A stretch of 64,000 nt of DNA from Owenia fusiformis. Its lineage: Eukaryota > Annelida > Polychaeta > Sabellida > Oweniidae. Numbering within the stretch: position 1 is the stretch's first letter; every line of letters starts with the position of its first letter. Below the pieces are notes generated by a model, which saw nothing but the letters and a program-made list of their open reading frames with translations, did no database searches and was not told where the DNA came from. The stretch spans positions 1,881,525 to 1,945,524 of the forward strand of contig CAIIXF020000004.1 in NCBI GenBank assembly GCA_903813345.2, written 5' to 3'. A program made the position numbers and the translations under genes. Shown here piece by piece: positions 50,591 through 61,710 of the stretch.

Positions 50591-51979
50591 TCCACTCTAT
50601 TTTGCATTTTAAAACCTGACCACTTTGACATTCTCAACACACCTGCTATAGGGGCATAAGATAAACATGTGTTAGGAACATATTGAACAAACATGGGAAA
50701 GTAAATCAAAGAAAAACTTGAAGTGTTTTTTAATTGTAAAAATGTGACTTTAAGGACCTGTATCAGGATGTGTTTACTTTTCTTTGATAATAACTGAGAG
50801 AGGGAATATTGAAGCTCTTCAATCTAAAATGTTATACATTAGCTATTTTCCACATTTGGGATGCAGATACATTTAAACTGGACACCTTTTTGATTTACTT
50901 ACCATGTACTGTATACCAACCTTCCTGTATAGGAAAATGTGATGATTTTTACAATGCATAATTAAATGATAGAGAGGGACATCAACAAGAAATAAGATAC
51001 ATGGAGATAAAGTTAGCTCTCTAATTAAATTAAAACACCAGAAAATTATGCGGGTCATTCAAATTTTAGAGAGAAATTGAGTTGAATAAGCAAGGAATGA
51101 AGTAAACAATCAGAATTATATATAATTTAAGAAAAGCGAACATTTCATTCAAAAAGAGAGAAACAGTGTGAAATACAGAAATAGGCGTAAGCAAATTGAA
51201 ACTTAATTGACTGAAAATATGTAGCATCACACATCAACAAAACCATACTTGAAACACTATGTTGTATTCTCGATTCAATACGGGTATATCAAAGAAAATC
51301 GCAAGTGTTTAAATCACAAAAATTTGACTTTTATCACCTTTTATTTGCGGATCATATGGTGCACATACGTTTGGCATTGTCCCGAGTTGAAGTAGCTCCC
51401 TAGGATATTAAACATGTTTAATTGTGGAATACAGAGAAACCATGGCTTATGGAGGAATTTGCCCTTGGTTAAAAGTCAATTTGGTATACTTTGATGTCTT
51501 TGGATAATCAGGTTGACTGACAAGAGGTGAATTTAAGCTCTTAATATTTATTGCCTGCATGTAATTGTTCTTTTTTCTCAGCCCCCCCCCTCTTGTCAGA
51601 TTCAGATATACTTAACTTATCCAAAGAAGTGATGTTACTTTATACTGCCTGTTGTCACTTAGTTCTCTCTTCTCAGCCCCCCCCCCCCTTCTCCTGTTAG
51701 ATTCTGACTACTTAACTTATTCAAAGAACCCATACTGTCTTGATCTGAACTTTATGCTGGTAGTTATACTTATACTGCATAGAACTAGTAAAAACTGGTA
51801 AAAATATGTATACAAAAACATGTGTCACTAAATGATGAATTTCATTGCTATTTTTATGCAATGATTTCAGGATTAATTTGTAAAGCTTAGGATTTATTGA
51901 AGTTGCTGCCATCTTTAAATGAAGACAAAAATAAATCTTGCAAATTAAATATTTATGGTTATTTTTTGTATATTTTTAG

Positions 51980-52186
51980 TTACACTTAATGACGCACTTG
52001 CGGAGCCAAAATGCCCAGAATCCTTTGTCCAATATGGCGAAAACTGCTACTTCCTGTCACGGAGATATTGGGAGTTATCGTGGATGAAATCTAAATCTTA
52101 TTGCGAAGAGTTGGGTGCCCAACTGGTTGCCATAGAAACTGACGAAGAATTTGAATTTTTGCAAATTCAAATGAAAGGAAAAGAAA
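51980..52186 (+). CDS. C-type lectin domain exon (coding exon 2)
   Basis: 207 nt between an acceptor (TTTTTAG| at 51979) and a donor (GAAA|GTAAGT at 52187), phase 1 at both ends. It encodes the first half of a long-form C-type lectin domain: CPESFVQYGENCYFL gives the N-terminal cysteine pair (C372 and C383 in the joined numbering), then WMKSKSYCEELGAQLVAIET with the conserved cysteine C402 and the G-A-x-L-V-x-I motif. Joining to exon 1 restores a Val codon (G|TT). Alternatively an ATG at 51955 in the same frame would start a short secreted lectin whose signal peptide is written by the T-rich tract (MVIFCIFLVTLNDALA|E); with exon 3 that product would be 159 residues, typical of small invertebrate lectins. 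Confidence 0.85.
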
Positions 52187-52767
52187 GTAAGTACAAAGAA
52201 TTAATGCTTTATTTTCATTATATAAAAAATATTTACCTTGATATCATTTAACAACTACATTCAAGATTTAAAAGAAGTATCCAATATCACTTGAAAAAGA
52301 TAATACCTTATGTGTATGAATTGATATTTTCGAGATGAAGTGATATTCCCTGGGGCTGAGATTTTGTACTGAAATGTGATTTTTTGATCTGCATATCGAA
52401 TATATATTAACATTGTGTTATCCATATCCTCCCCACCAAGAGATAAAAATGATATATTTTATAACATATATTTTATTTTTTCTTAGTCTATATTAGCACT
52501 AACTACTAATGTTTGAAAAATATGAAAATTAGATTTCCAAATATTAGATAGAGTTGTTCGAATCAATTAATCCTGTCATAGTTGAAATAAGTAAAACAAA
52601 ATAGATTAATATGTTATCAAATAAATACACCCCCTCCATAAATGTGGCAACTTGAAGACTCATTAGATGGCATGTTCAAGCATTTTATGTCGGGATCATA
52701 GTTTTGTTCCTCAACTACATGTACAATAGGTCAGGAATTTCTTTTTGGTGAATTAAAATCTCTAAAG

Positions 52768-52853
52768 ATAAATAGGGCTTCTGGGTAGGGAGATAAACCT
52801 CTATTGCAATAATTTAATATGAAATTAAGCTGAGGCTTCTGGGTTTTAACCTC
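52768..52853. repeat. Intron-2 copy of a dispersed repeat shared with 59671-59808
   Basis: Both contain CTTCTGGGTAGG-like starts, then 'atatgaaattaagctgaggcttctgggt'-like text (core GAAATTAAGCTGAGGCTTCT). Class unknown. Confidence 0.7.
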
Positions 52854-52989
52854 ATTTCTCAAAAGGAGATATGCCAGACTTATGGAGGGGAGTGTATTTT
52901 ATTGATTTTTATTAATTTGCATAGTCCTATAGTATTGCTTTGCTTATCCTAACTTTAAGAGATCATTTTGTTGAAAATGTTTTTTTCAG

Positions 52990-53237
52990 ATGGTCTGTAT
53001 TGGTGGACTAGTGGGTCTGACAGAAAAGAGGATGGTCATTGGATATGGGAATCAACGAATACTGATTTTGAAATAACAAATGCCTGGGCACCTGGACAGC
53101 CAAGTAGCTCACAATATTACCCTAAGAGAAACTGTATTGGATTTTACCGTGGAAATGCCAAACTGTACAACGAAGATTGTGAAAAAGCTCCGCAGTTTCA
53201 ATCTAATGGTTACATATGCGAAAGAGCTCTTCAGTAA
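52990..53237 (+). CDS. C-type lectin domain exon (final coding exon 3)
   Basis: 248 nt after an acceptor (TTTTTTCAG at 52981-52989), phase 1, with its stop TAA at 53235-53237. It completes the lectin fold: GLYWWTSGSDRKEDGHWIW corresponds to the WIGL strand region, WAPGQPS carries the ligand-site loop with Gln-Pro-Ser (466-468) where EPN or QPD is usual, and LYNEDC stands where a WND motif is expected. Cysteines C478 and C493 form the inner pair and C506 pairs with C402. The changed calcium-site residues suggest altered or absent classical sugar binding; that is inference. An ATTAAA at 53355-53360 is the only nearby polyadenylation-like signal seen. Confidence 0.88.
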
Positions 53238-54283
53238 TGGAGGAGATGAGAACTCTTCAAATGGAAGGTGTTCTGTGTAGTATGAGTCAACTATGGATGA
53301 GACAACTCTCTAAAATTGCAGTGCCGTTTCAGGAAAAGGTTCAAACCATAGTTTATTAAATTCATTTAATGCAATGAGAAAATGGCAAACTGTGCTGGTT
53401 TTGACTAATCCAGAATTTTGTTCATGAATGGATTGTGAACTCACTTGCAGTTGTGTTGAAATACATACAAATCGAACTTATAATGCAGGCAAATTAGTTT
53501 CGTATTAACAGTTTATTTTCGAAAAATTACCAGAAGACAATGAAACTAGAACATATGATGATAACAATGTTCCAATGATCGATACTGAAGATGAATAACA
53601 TCATGACACCCCACAAGAAGGACATCATGACACACCACAAGTGAATATTGAAAATGGCACTAGGCCTATATTAGAAAACAGTGTAATATAAACGTGTAAA
53701 TACATTACAATGGATTTATCTGGAGAGCTTTTTATTGAAAATAACTTGAATAACTTTTTGTGCAATTTGACATTTTATGTTGCCACCTAAAGTGATGACA
53801 TATTATTATAGTCTCCAACTTTTTGTGAACGGTGTTCGGTGATTGGTGTTTGGTATTCGGCAGTTAATGTTCCACATCTGTAAAAAATGGCAGGTGGTCA
53901 CAGTGGTGCATTTTGCATGTTAATGCCTTGTTTTAACAATATTGTCATATTGTGAAATGCAGTTGAAAATCAGCTAACTTCATGAATAGGCTTGCATCAA
54001 GAGACTGTACCCATCCCCACTCCTCCCTCCCTCCTTGAGTAATAGAGAAAAACGAAAAAGGGGGGGGGGTAGGTGGGGGTGGGAGGTTGGTATGGGTCTT
54101 AATACAAGACTAATTGTTTTTCCAAAAATAGTTTTGCCTCTGATAAAATGACCAAACAGATAAAACTGCGCTTATAAGTCTGACAAAGATGGCCACGTGG
54201 CATCAAATAACGATGTGACGGTTATCTACATGGTCACTTTTTATACATTTTTTCAAAAATCAAAGTATTCTTCATGTTAATAA
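53238..54283. other. 3' flank of the lectin gene
   Basis: No supported gene. It holds a dispersed repeat copy at 53773-53935 (TAGTCTCCAACTTTTT and GGTGTTCGGTGATTGGTG phrases) and a G-rich run near 54060-54090. A short duplicated 'catcatgacac(a)cc' phrase lies near 53600-53640. Confidence 0.6.
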
Positions 54284-54444
54284 CAGTTAAACCTGTAAAG
54301 TGGAACACCTCAGTAAGTTGAACACTTTTCGATGTCCAAAGACCAACTTACTTAATGTTAAATGAACCTCCATAAGTGGAACCCGTTCCAAGTGGACCAC
54401 TTTTTAGAGGTACCAAAGGTGTTCTACTTAGACAGGCTTTACTG
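54284..54444. mobile_element. TA-family mini-element with GTGGAACACC motif
   Basis: CAGTTAAACCTGTAAAGTGG at the left mirrors the right end, GTTCTACTTAGACAGG and then CTTTACTG|TA. Internal AAGTGGAACCC and AAGTGGACCAC words. Variant of the 47621/48721 family (GTGGAACACC instead of GTGAACACC). Confidence 0.65.
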
Positions 54445-55030
54445 TAGTTGATTAGCAAACCTAATATTCAGGAAACATGTTTTTCGCTACTTTGTGCTCA
54501 ACATTAAAATATACATGCCAAAATCAAAGAAAATGGTATAATCCTAATAGTTAGTGAGGTAGCACCGAAAAATGTACCCGCTTCTGAACAAATTGAAATT
54601 ACTTGTTTCATATGTATTTTTATGTGATTCTTCAGAAAATTTTAGTCTGACGTGCCGTATGTGGGGCGAAAGTTGTCAAAATTGGGTTTTTGACCCTAAA
54701 AAGGAAAATTACAGGGGGTACATTATCATCATTGAATAATTCATTCAGTTGGTCTTCAATCATCATAATAATTTTATTAAGAGTTGATGAGATCATTTTA
54801 AGGTAGTATGCAAAGTTTCAATGGTCTGCCACATGGGTTGCCATGGAAACCACAATTTTTGCTGAGAAAATCCTTAATTTTGGTAAAACCTGTACCTGTA
54901 CATAATATAGAATGTGGATTATTTTTCAAATCAACAGGTATCAGAACATTTTAGCATTCTCAAAATTACCAGGGCAGTTCAAACATTTATTTAAATATAA
55001 AGGATATTGCAATTAACATAAATGGGGAGT

Positions 55031-56075
55031 GTCAAAGACCATACAATTATATAAGTGATCAAAAGTGGGCGTCGCCCTCATCATAGTAGATGATTGCCAT
55101 TCTCTAAAAATACAGAGTTTTACTTGACTTTTGAGATACATTTATAATGATGTTCTTTGGTTATACTAAATATGAAGCATTTTTGGTAAATAATGTACAT
55201 GTAAGTGTTATACTTATTGCATGGGGGAGGGGGTAGATGGGGGGGGGTAACAGAATTGGAAGAGGGCAAAGCTAATCACCCTTAAGTATAAATCTCATCT
55301 ACATAGTTCTGGATTCCATGGGGTACATCTTCTGGGTCTTCTTCACATTCATCTGAATATATCGGATATTATAATTCTGCATGATTGGTAAGTATAAAGA
55401 CCATAGAATTACGCAAGTGATCAAAATTGGGCGTCGCCCTTATCATAGATTCCTTCTCTATAAATACAGAGTCTAACTTGACTTTTGAGATACATTTGCA
55501 TTACAACTTCTTTGATTATACTTAATATCAAGCATTTCTGGTAAGTAATGCACATCAAATTGTAATAGTTCTTGCCTGGGGGAGGATGGGGGAGAGTAGT
55601 AACAGAATAAGGAGGGGGCAGAGGTAATCGGCCTTAAGTATAAATCTCATCTGCATAGTTCTGGATTTCATGGGGTACATCGTCTGGGTCCTCTTCATAT
55701 TCATCTCAATATATGGGATATTACAATTTACAGGATTTGTCAAACACCATACAATTACATATTAATAAATGATCAAAAGGAGTGTCGCCCTAACAATAAT
55801 AGATGATTGGTTCTTTGTATAAATACAAAATTGAACTTGACTTTTGAGATACATTCATAGTTATACTGAACTGCTGTTATTATAATTTATGTCAAGCATT
55901 TCTGGTAAATACATCTGTGTAAGTTTTATAGTTTTTACATTGGGGCAGGGGTGAATAGTAACAGAATTAGAATGTGTAGATCTCATCTGCCTTAAGTATA
56001 AATCTCATCTTTTTAATTCTGGATTTCATAGGGTACATCTTCTGGAGTTTTCTGATTCATCTCCTGGTGTTGCTA
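55031..56075 (+). repeat. Left-arm tandem subrepeats (three units)
   Basis: Each unit runs from a GTCAAAGACCATACAATTA-like start, through a GGGCGTCGCCCT word, 'acttgacttttgagatacat', a G-rich stretch, 'cttaagtataaatctcatct' and TGGATTTCATGGGGTACATC. Periods are 361 and 347 bp. The third unit is the most eroded. Confidence 0.85.
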
Positions 56076-56343
56076 TATCACCAATCTCTTGTATGAGAAT
56101 ATCAGTCAATACCCACTGGAAAGATATGGAGTCATTTAGTTTCCATTCAAGTCCATCTGGTGGTTCACTACGAGGATTTGCAATATGGGCCATACAGACA
56201 ATAAGTGCTTTATATGGATGAGTTGGTTACAACAATCAGACAGTCCTTCATAAGACCAACTTAAGAAAATTATCTAGAGATGAGATGAGTGTGACACCCA
56301 TAATGACCTTGGAAAGGCACAAATAGCAAGTACAGAAAAAGAC

Positions 56344-57354
56344 ATAAAGATGACAAAAACCGCAATCAAAGACTTTCTTGATCCATTTACCATTGAGGAT
56401 GAAGGTCATCTCTACGGTGTATCATAAGGAAAATCTGTGCCAAATGATGTCGCTGCAGATCTCATCGAATTTTAGTCAAAAGGGGAAATTGCATGAAGAG
56501 ATACCATCTGAGATTAGTTGAAAAAAAGATTTCATGATCTAATAAAACATATGAAATTGAAAACTATAGCAGCAAACTACAGCAGCAACAGTGACAGTGA
56601 CAGTAAAAAAGTGCTCAGAACAAGCTTATAAGATGGTTCAAATTCATTCTGAATGAAACATCTTTGAACAGCTTCGATCTTGCTAAGGAACATAAAATTA
56701 GCCTAGAATGTCTCCTGCAGTTCCTATTGAGCCCTGTGCCTTGGGCTCTAGGAACACTGACTGGACTTCTTGCAAGAACAGAGAAACCCATCCCTAGGCA
56801 TGAACATGTACCCACAAGTGCCAAAGGGAAAGGACCAAAATTTGTAATAGAACCCAGCAAGAAAAAGAAAACTTCTAAATGTATACAAATCATAAGGAAA
56901 ACAAACCCCAACTATCCCAAATCATAATTCAACTTGAAAGGTAGTTTTGTTTCTGGATCTGGCGGAGACTTTTTTCAAGATTCTACAATTGCAGATTGAT
57001 TAGTTTTTGTATGTGATAATTACATCAAAAATTCTATAAAGGAACCTGAAAGAGGGGAGGGACACCTTGCCCTATTTAAGGTAGAAAAACAAGAGTCCCT
57101 AAAGATTGGATTTAGTTCTTGTATGATGATGAAAACAAAAAGCAAATACAGGAAAGTGTGCTGCTGGATACTTGAGTTGGAAACAAATGAAGACTGATGT
57201 CAGTGGTATTTCCTCCAATATAGACCCTGACATATATGCAGCCTTCCTAGCACTTCACACATTCACAGATGAAGTGTCATGCAGAAGGGGCAATAGCAAT
57301 AGCACCTTTTTAAAAGGCAAAGGTGGAGCGCCATATACAGATGCACTCAACTGA
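56344..57354 (+). pseudogene. Degenerate repeat-borne protein gene inside the foldback element
   Basis: Scattered across frames and broken by stops are short blocks recalled from a protein family very common in repeats of cnidarian, mollusc and other invertebrate genomes. They are KDFLDPFTIEDEGHLYGVS (~56370-56427), FDLAKEHKISLECLLQF followed by LLSPVPWALGTLTGLLART (~56674-56780), NYIKNSIKEPERGEG (~57020-57064) and FLALHTFTDEVSCRRG...FLKGKG (~57244-57327, where the family has LHAFTGCD...FKGKG). At least three frame changes and several stops make it non-functional. Identification is from memory of motif order, with no search; the biochemical role of the family is not known to me. Confidence 0.55.
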
Positions 57355-57449
57355 ATGACTCTCAAATCTGCAAGTGTAGTGGTATACTAGTATTCTCCCA
57401 CATGATATTGTTAATATATTAACATCGGGAGGTGAATGAAAATGATCAG

Positions 57450-58421
57450 ACTATGATATTAATACTTAAAACTGACTGGCCATTGGCTTTGCCCCCTCCC
57501 ATTTCTGCAACTACCCCCTTGCCCCCCCCCCCACAGGGAATAACTATTACAATACTAAATGTAATCAAAGAAGTTTTAATTTAAAAAATAAATCTTAAAG
57601 TCAAGTTAAACTCCATATTCATAGAGAATGAATTATCTACTATTGTTAGAGTAACACCCACTTTTGATCACTTATGTAATTGTATGGTCTTTGACACTTA
57701 CCAATCATGTAAATTGGAATATCCCATATATTGAGATGAATGTGAAGAAGACCCAGAAGATGCACCCCTTGAAATCCAGAACTAAGTAAATGAGATTTAC
57801 ATTTAAGGCTTATTAGCTCTGCCCATTTCCAATTCTGTAACTCTCCCCCCCCCCCATCCTCCACCCCCAGACAATAAATATTACAATTAGATGTACATAT
57901 ATAACTTACCAGAAATGCTTGACATTAACTATAAATCAAATATGTTTTTAAGTAAATGTACTTCAAAAGTCAAGTTAAACTCTGTATTTATAGAGAATGA
58001 ACCATATACAATGATTAGGGCGACGCCCACTTTTGATCACATGTGTAATTCTATGGTCTTTGACACTTACCAACCATGTAAATTCTAATATCTTATATAT
58101 TGAGATATATTGAGATGAATATAATATGACCCAGAAGCTGTACCCTATGAAATCTAGAACCATGTAGATGAGATTTACACTTAAGGCTGATAAGCTCTGC
58201 CCCCTCCCAATTCTGTTACTACCCCCTCCCCCTGTATCCCCATGCAATAACTATAACACTTAGATGTAAAAATGCTTGATATTAAGTATAACCAAATAAA
58301 TTCAATATAAATGTATCTCAAAAGTCAAGTAAAACTCTGTATTTATAGAGAATGGCAATCAACTACTATTATGAGGGCGACGCCCACTTTTGACCACTTA
58401 TGTAATTGTATGGTCTTTGAC
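57450..58421 (-). repeat. Right-arm tandem subrepeats (three units, inverted)
   Basis: Reverse-complement counterparts of the left-arm units: CACTTTTGATCAC...TGGTCTTTGAC anchors end at 58421, 58064 and 57694 (357 and 370 bp apart). AAAAGTCAAGT...ACTC and GGGCGACGCCCAC recur in each; the innermost unit is partial and diverged. Confidence 0.85.
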
Positions 58422-59188
58422 ACTTACCAGTCATATAAATTGCAATAATCTTTCTCTTTAAACAAATGTTTGGACAGCCCTGGTGATTTTTAGAGTGCTA
58501 AAATGTTCTGATATCTGTTGATTTGAAAAATAATCCACATTCTATATTATGTACAGGTACAGGTTTTACCAAAATTAAGGATTTTCTCAGCAAAAATTGT
58601 GGTTTCCATGGCAACCACGAGTGACAGACCATTGAAGCTTTGCATACTACCTTAAAATGATCTCATCAACTCTCAATAAAATCAATATGATGATTGAAGA
58701 CTAACTGAATAAATTATTCAATGATGATAATGTACCCCCTGTAATTTTCCTTTTGAGGGTCAAAAACCCAATTTTGACAACTTTCGCCCCGGATACGGCG
58801 CGTCAGACTAAAATTTTCTGAAGTATCACATAAAAATACATAAGAAACAAGTAATTTCAATTTGTTCAGAAGCGGGTACATTTTTCGGTGCTACCTCACT
58901 ACCTATAATAAAGACAAAAAAGATCTGATCAGGGTTGTTCTGGAATGACCAGACAGATACAACTAAATGGACAATAAATTTTTAAGGATACATAGTTTGA
59001 GAAATACTACAATATAAGCTAAATTGGTTTAAACTATACACATGGCCTTTAATTGCATTTAAATCTTCATTTTGGGAGAAGAACCATCTCAGTGGTATGT
59101 AATAGATAATACAAAAACACTGTGCAACTTAGGGGCGTGAACAACTTTTATATTTAATGATTGTAAATTGTCAATTATTATGTTCTTG

Positions 59189-59262
59189 CATGCAAGTGAG
59201 GTGTTTAAGCATGCAAGTGAGGTGTTTAAGCATGCAAGTGAGATGTTTAAGCATGCAAGTGA
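59189..59262. repeat. 21-bp tandem repeat
   Basis: Three and a half copies of CATGCAAGTGAGGTGTTTAA plus G. Confidence 0.9.
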
Positions 59263-60611
59263 GAGATGAGCTCCCAAAATTGTTTGAAAGAAAATATCAA
59301 TGAGGTTTGCCCTTTGCCTGTCATAGCTTGGCAGCCAATAAGTTTATAAAATATTGTTACTTGTTGGGGGGCAAAAAATTTTGAGCCTAAAAAGGCCTTA
59401 AGGCCCCAAAAAGTGGGCCTTTATGGTCATAACTGGGCCTTTTAAGGCCTTATTTTTTAATTTCAGGCCAAATTTCGAAGTAAATTGGCCTCAAAATTTC
59501 AAAATTTGGGCCCACTTTTGGGTGGTTCCCAGATCCGCCCCTGGGGTAAAATTGGCCTTTTTGGCTAAATGTTGGGCAGTTTTAAGTTTTGAAAAATTAT
59601 TCTTCATAGGGGGATATATATACTTGGACCTCTCGGTATTAACTTATTTTGGTTGCTACAAATGATTTTGAGCTGGGGTTTCTGGGTAGGAAGATAGACT
59701 TCTATTGGTTGCAATAATATGAAATTAAGCTGAGGCTTCTGGGTGTTAACCTCTACTGCAGTAACAAGCTAAGGCTGAGGCCTCTGGGTATTTAGCTCTA
59801 TTGATTTTGTTTACATTTATAATATGTTATTGTACAGAAACTTATTTTTATTTTAAATAGTTACAAAAACAGAATGTCATTTGTTCTATACCATGTTAAT
59901 TTGAACTAAGCCATGACAAGAAGAAGTAAAGTAGCAAAAGCAGCAAAATGTATAAAATATATCTTTTTTTTCAGAGAAGAAAAAACATGAAAAAGCAATT
60001 GCAAAATACAATTACATGGAAAACGTACATTTTACTCTAGAGTATTGGTTACATGTTAGTGTTTAAGAATTTTATACCTTTGGCAATTTTTTTTTATTTA
60101 AAGGAAAAGTCATCAGTGTCATTTGTTTAATTTTGCTTCCATGATTTTCCACTTTACTCTAAGAGCGAGGAGGGAAATTCTTAATAAATGGAGTATAGTT
60201 GGTTTGGCAGCATTTTCAGTTAGGGGGAAGTCTTATCATATTTATGAAAATAAAAGAATCACATATGTCGAGTTTTACAAAGGTAAATAGAAATCTAATT
60301 TATATTTATTTTATATTCACTTCATTGCAAAGAGAAACAAAGGGATAACTGTTCCCAATTGGTTGATTTTACTAAAACTCTGCAATTGACTTAGGTTTTA
60401 GGCTAAACGAGCACGCATTAGAAAATCAGATGATCTAAATCACATTGGTTTCAGGAAAAGTTTGAGAGATTTGTTGAAATATTTAATGTAAACATTCATT
60501 CTATGATTATATCTCTTTCTAGTTTTAGGAAAAAGTAGTAGATTAAACAAGACAAGAGAGACATAGTTTTTGAGAGGTTAAAAAGAGGAATCAAAATATT
60601 ATACTAAATTA

Positions 60612-60724
60612 CAGGGTGACCCAGAAATTATAACCCCTCTGTCTCCACAAAAACTAAGACAGACCATTATTTGGTGAGGAAGTTGATTAAAAAATGGAAG
60701 GGTACATTTTTTGTGATCACCCTG
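60612..60724. mobile_element. 113-bp TA-flanked element (CAGGGTGAC ends)
   Basis: TA|CAGGGTGACCCAGAAA and TTTTTGTGATCACCCTG|TA are imperfect inverted ends with a TA duplication. Ends resemble those of the 12093 element (CAGGGTG). Confidence 0.6.
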
Positions 60725-61710
60725 TACATTGTACTGAAATGCATTGTGCGAAGAGCTTGGGTGGAAAATGTAGCAACCAGTGTCAATACATTGAAGTAGC
60801 ATCTTGCTTCATCAAGCTTCGGACCTATCCTCAATAGATAGAACATAGTGATTGAGCTGGTAACTGAAGATGTTGAAGTAGAGCAAAACAATAATAGTTT
60901 GTGACCAGCATAATACATGTGATACACTCCCTCTCAAAAATTTGGCAGCCTATAACTTTTTGAGGGGGTGTTTGTATATTTTACATTTTAAGAGAAAATA
61001 TGCAGATCCAATGAATTATTGAATCTGCATGAACATGTTGTTCTCTGGTTTCTGAGCCATCATATTGTATATGCTATTTGCAGAAAATCTGGTTATATAA
61101 CATTTTTAACTATGAATTCGACATGAAAAGCCACTTACTGTAAGTTTTATAGAGACGCCAAGTATATTTTAGTCTTTTCCATTTCCACTTATGATATAGT
61201 TTTTTTTACATTATTTTTCAAATTTTAAACATGTTTCTCCTGTTTCTCTCTATTATGTAAATTGTTGTAAATATAGTATTTATGAAATATAAAATATTAT
61301 ATAAAAATAGATAAAATATATTATTTTAGTTATGTATATGAAAAAGAAAATACATTATGTGACATCTATTAACAGATACTGAATTTATAGAACGTACTAA
61401 AGATCATTTGCATGCACCCGTCTATATTCTATGAATCGTATACATCCACTTGAAAATAGAAAATGTGTTTGCCGTAGCTATGTAGAATGCAGATTAGGCC
61501 AACTTTTTATTCAGACATATTACTTTTTTTTGCTTATTCTGAGTACCAGCTACCAATATGAGTATCCATATCACCTAATATATCTTACAAAAGAAACACT
61601 CGGCCCTCTATAAGATATCTACATTTTCTTCAGCTTTTACCCCCGCTTTTACCCCATATCCAAAACCTCCCATAACATAACCATATTATATATAATATTA
61701 GGATTGCCTA

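Larger units (their letters stand above)
5420..51979 (+). other. Proposed giant intron (46,560 bp) of the lectin-like gene
   Basis: It is bounded by a strong donor (GTAAGT at 5420) and a T-rich tract ending TTTTTAG at 51979, both in phase 1. The interior is dominated by transposons and simple repeats, listed separately. Sections between those features, such as 7.1-9.8 kb, 10.6-12 kb, 24.8-26 kb (retrotransposon leader), 35.5-36.7 kb and 42.9-47.4 kb, are AT-rich sequence in which I see no supported gene. Additional small exons cannot be excluded by eye. The alternative is that two separate genes flank this stretch. Confidence 0.5.
54547..58906. mobile_element. ~4.36 kb foldback-like transposon with arms containing tandem subrepeats
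   Basis: The left end AGTGAGGTAGCACCGAAAAA is exactly mirrored by the right end TTTTTCGGTGCTACCTCACT. The mirror relation continues through a ~480-bp unique terminal segment on each side (54547-55030 and 58422-58906). It then continues through three ~350-370 bp tandem subunits per arm (left anchors at 55031, 55392 and 55739; right anchors ending at 58421, 58064 and 57694). Only ~1.3 kb in the middle is single-copy and holds a broken ORF. Flanks share an imperfect CCTAATA/CCTATAATA, too weak to define a target duplication. The architecture recalls foldback, Galileo-like or MULE-type elements; the superfamily is not assigned. Confidence 0.85.

Noticed and set aside
56615-56911. 98-codon minus-strand frame
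   Set aside because: It is the complement of the best-preserved block of the degenerate ORF on the plus strand, which carries the recognisable motifs.
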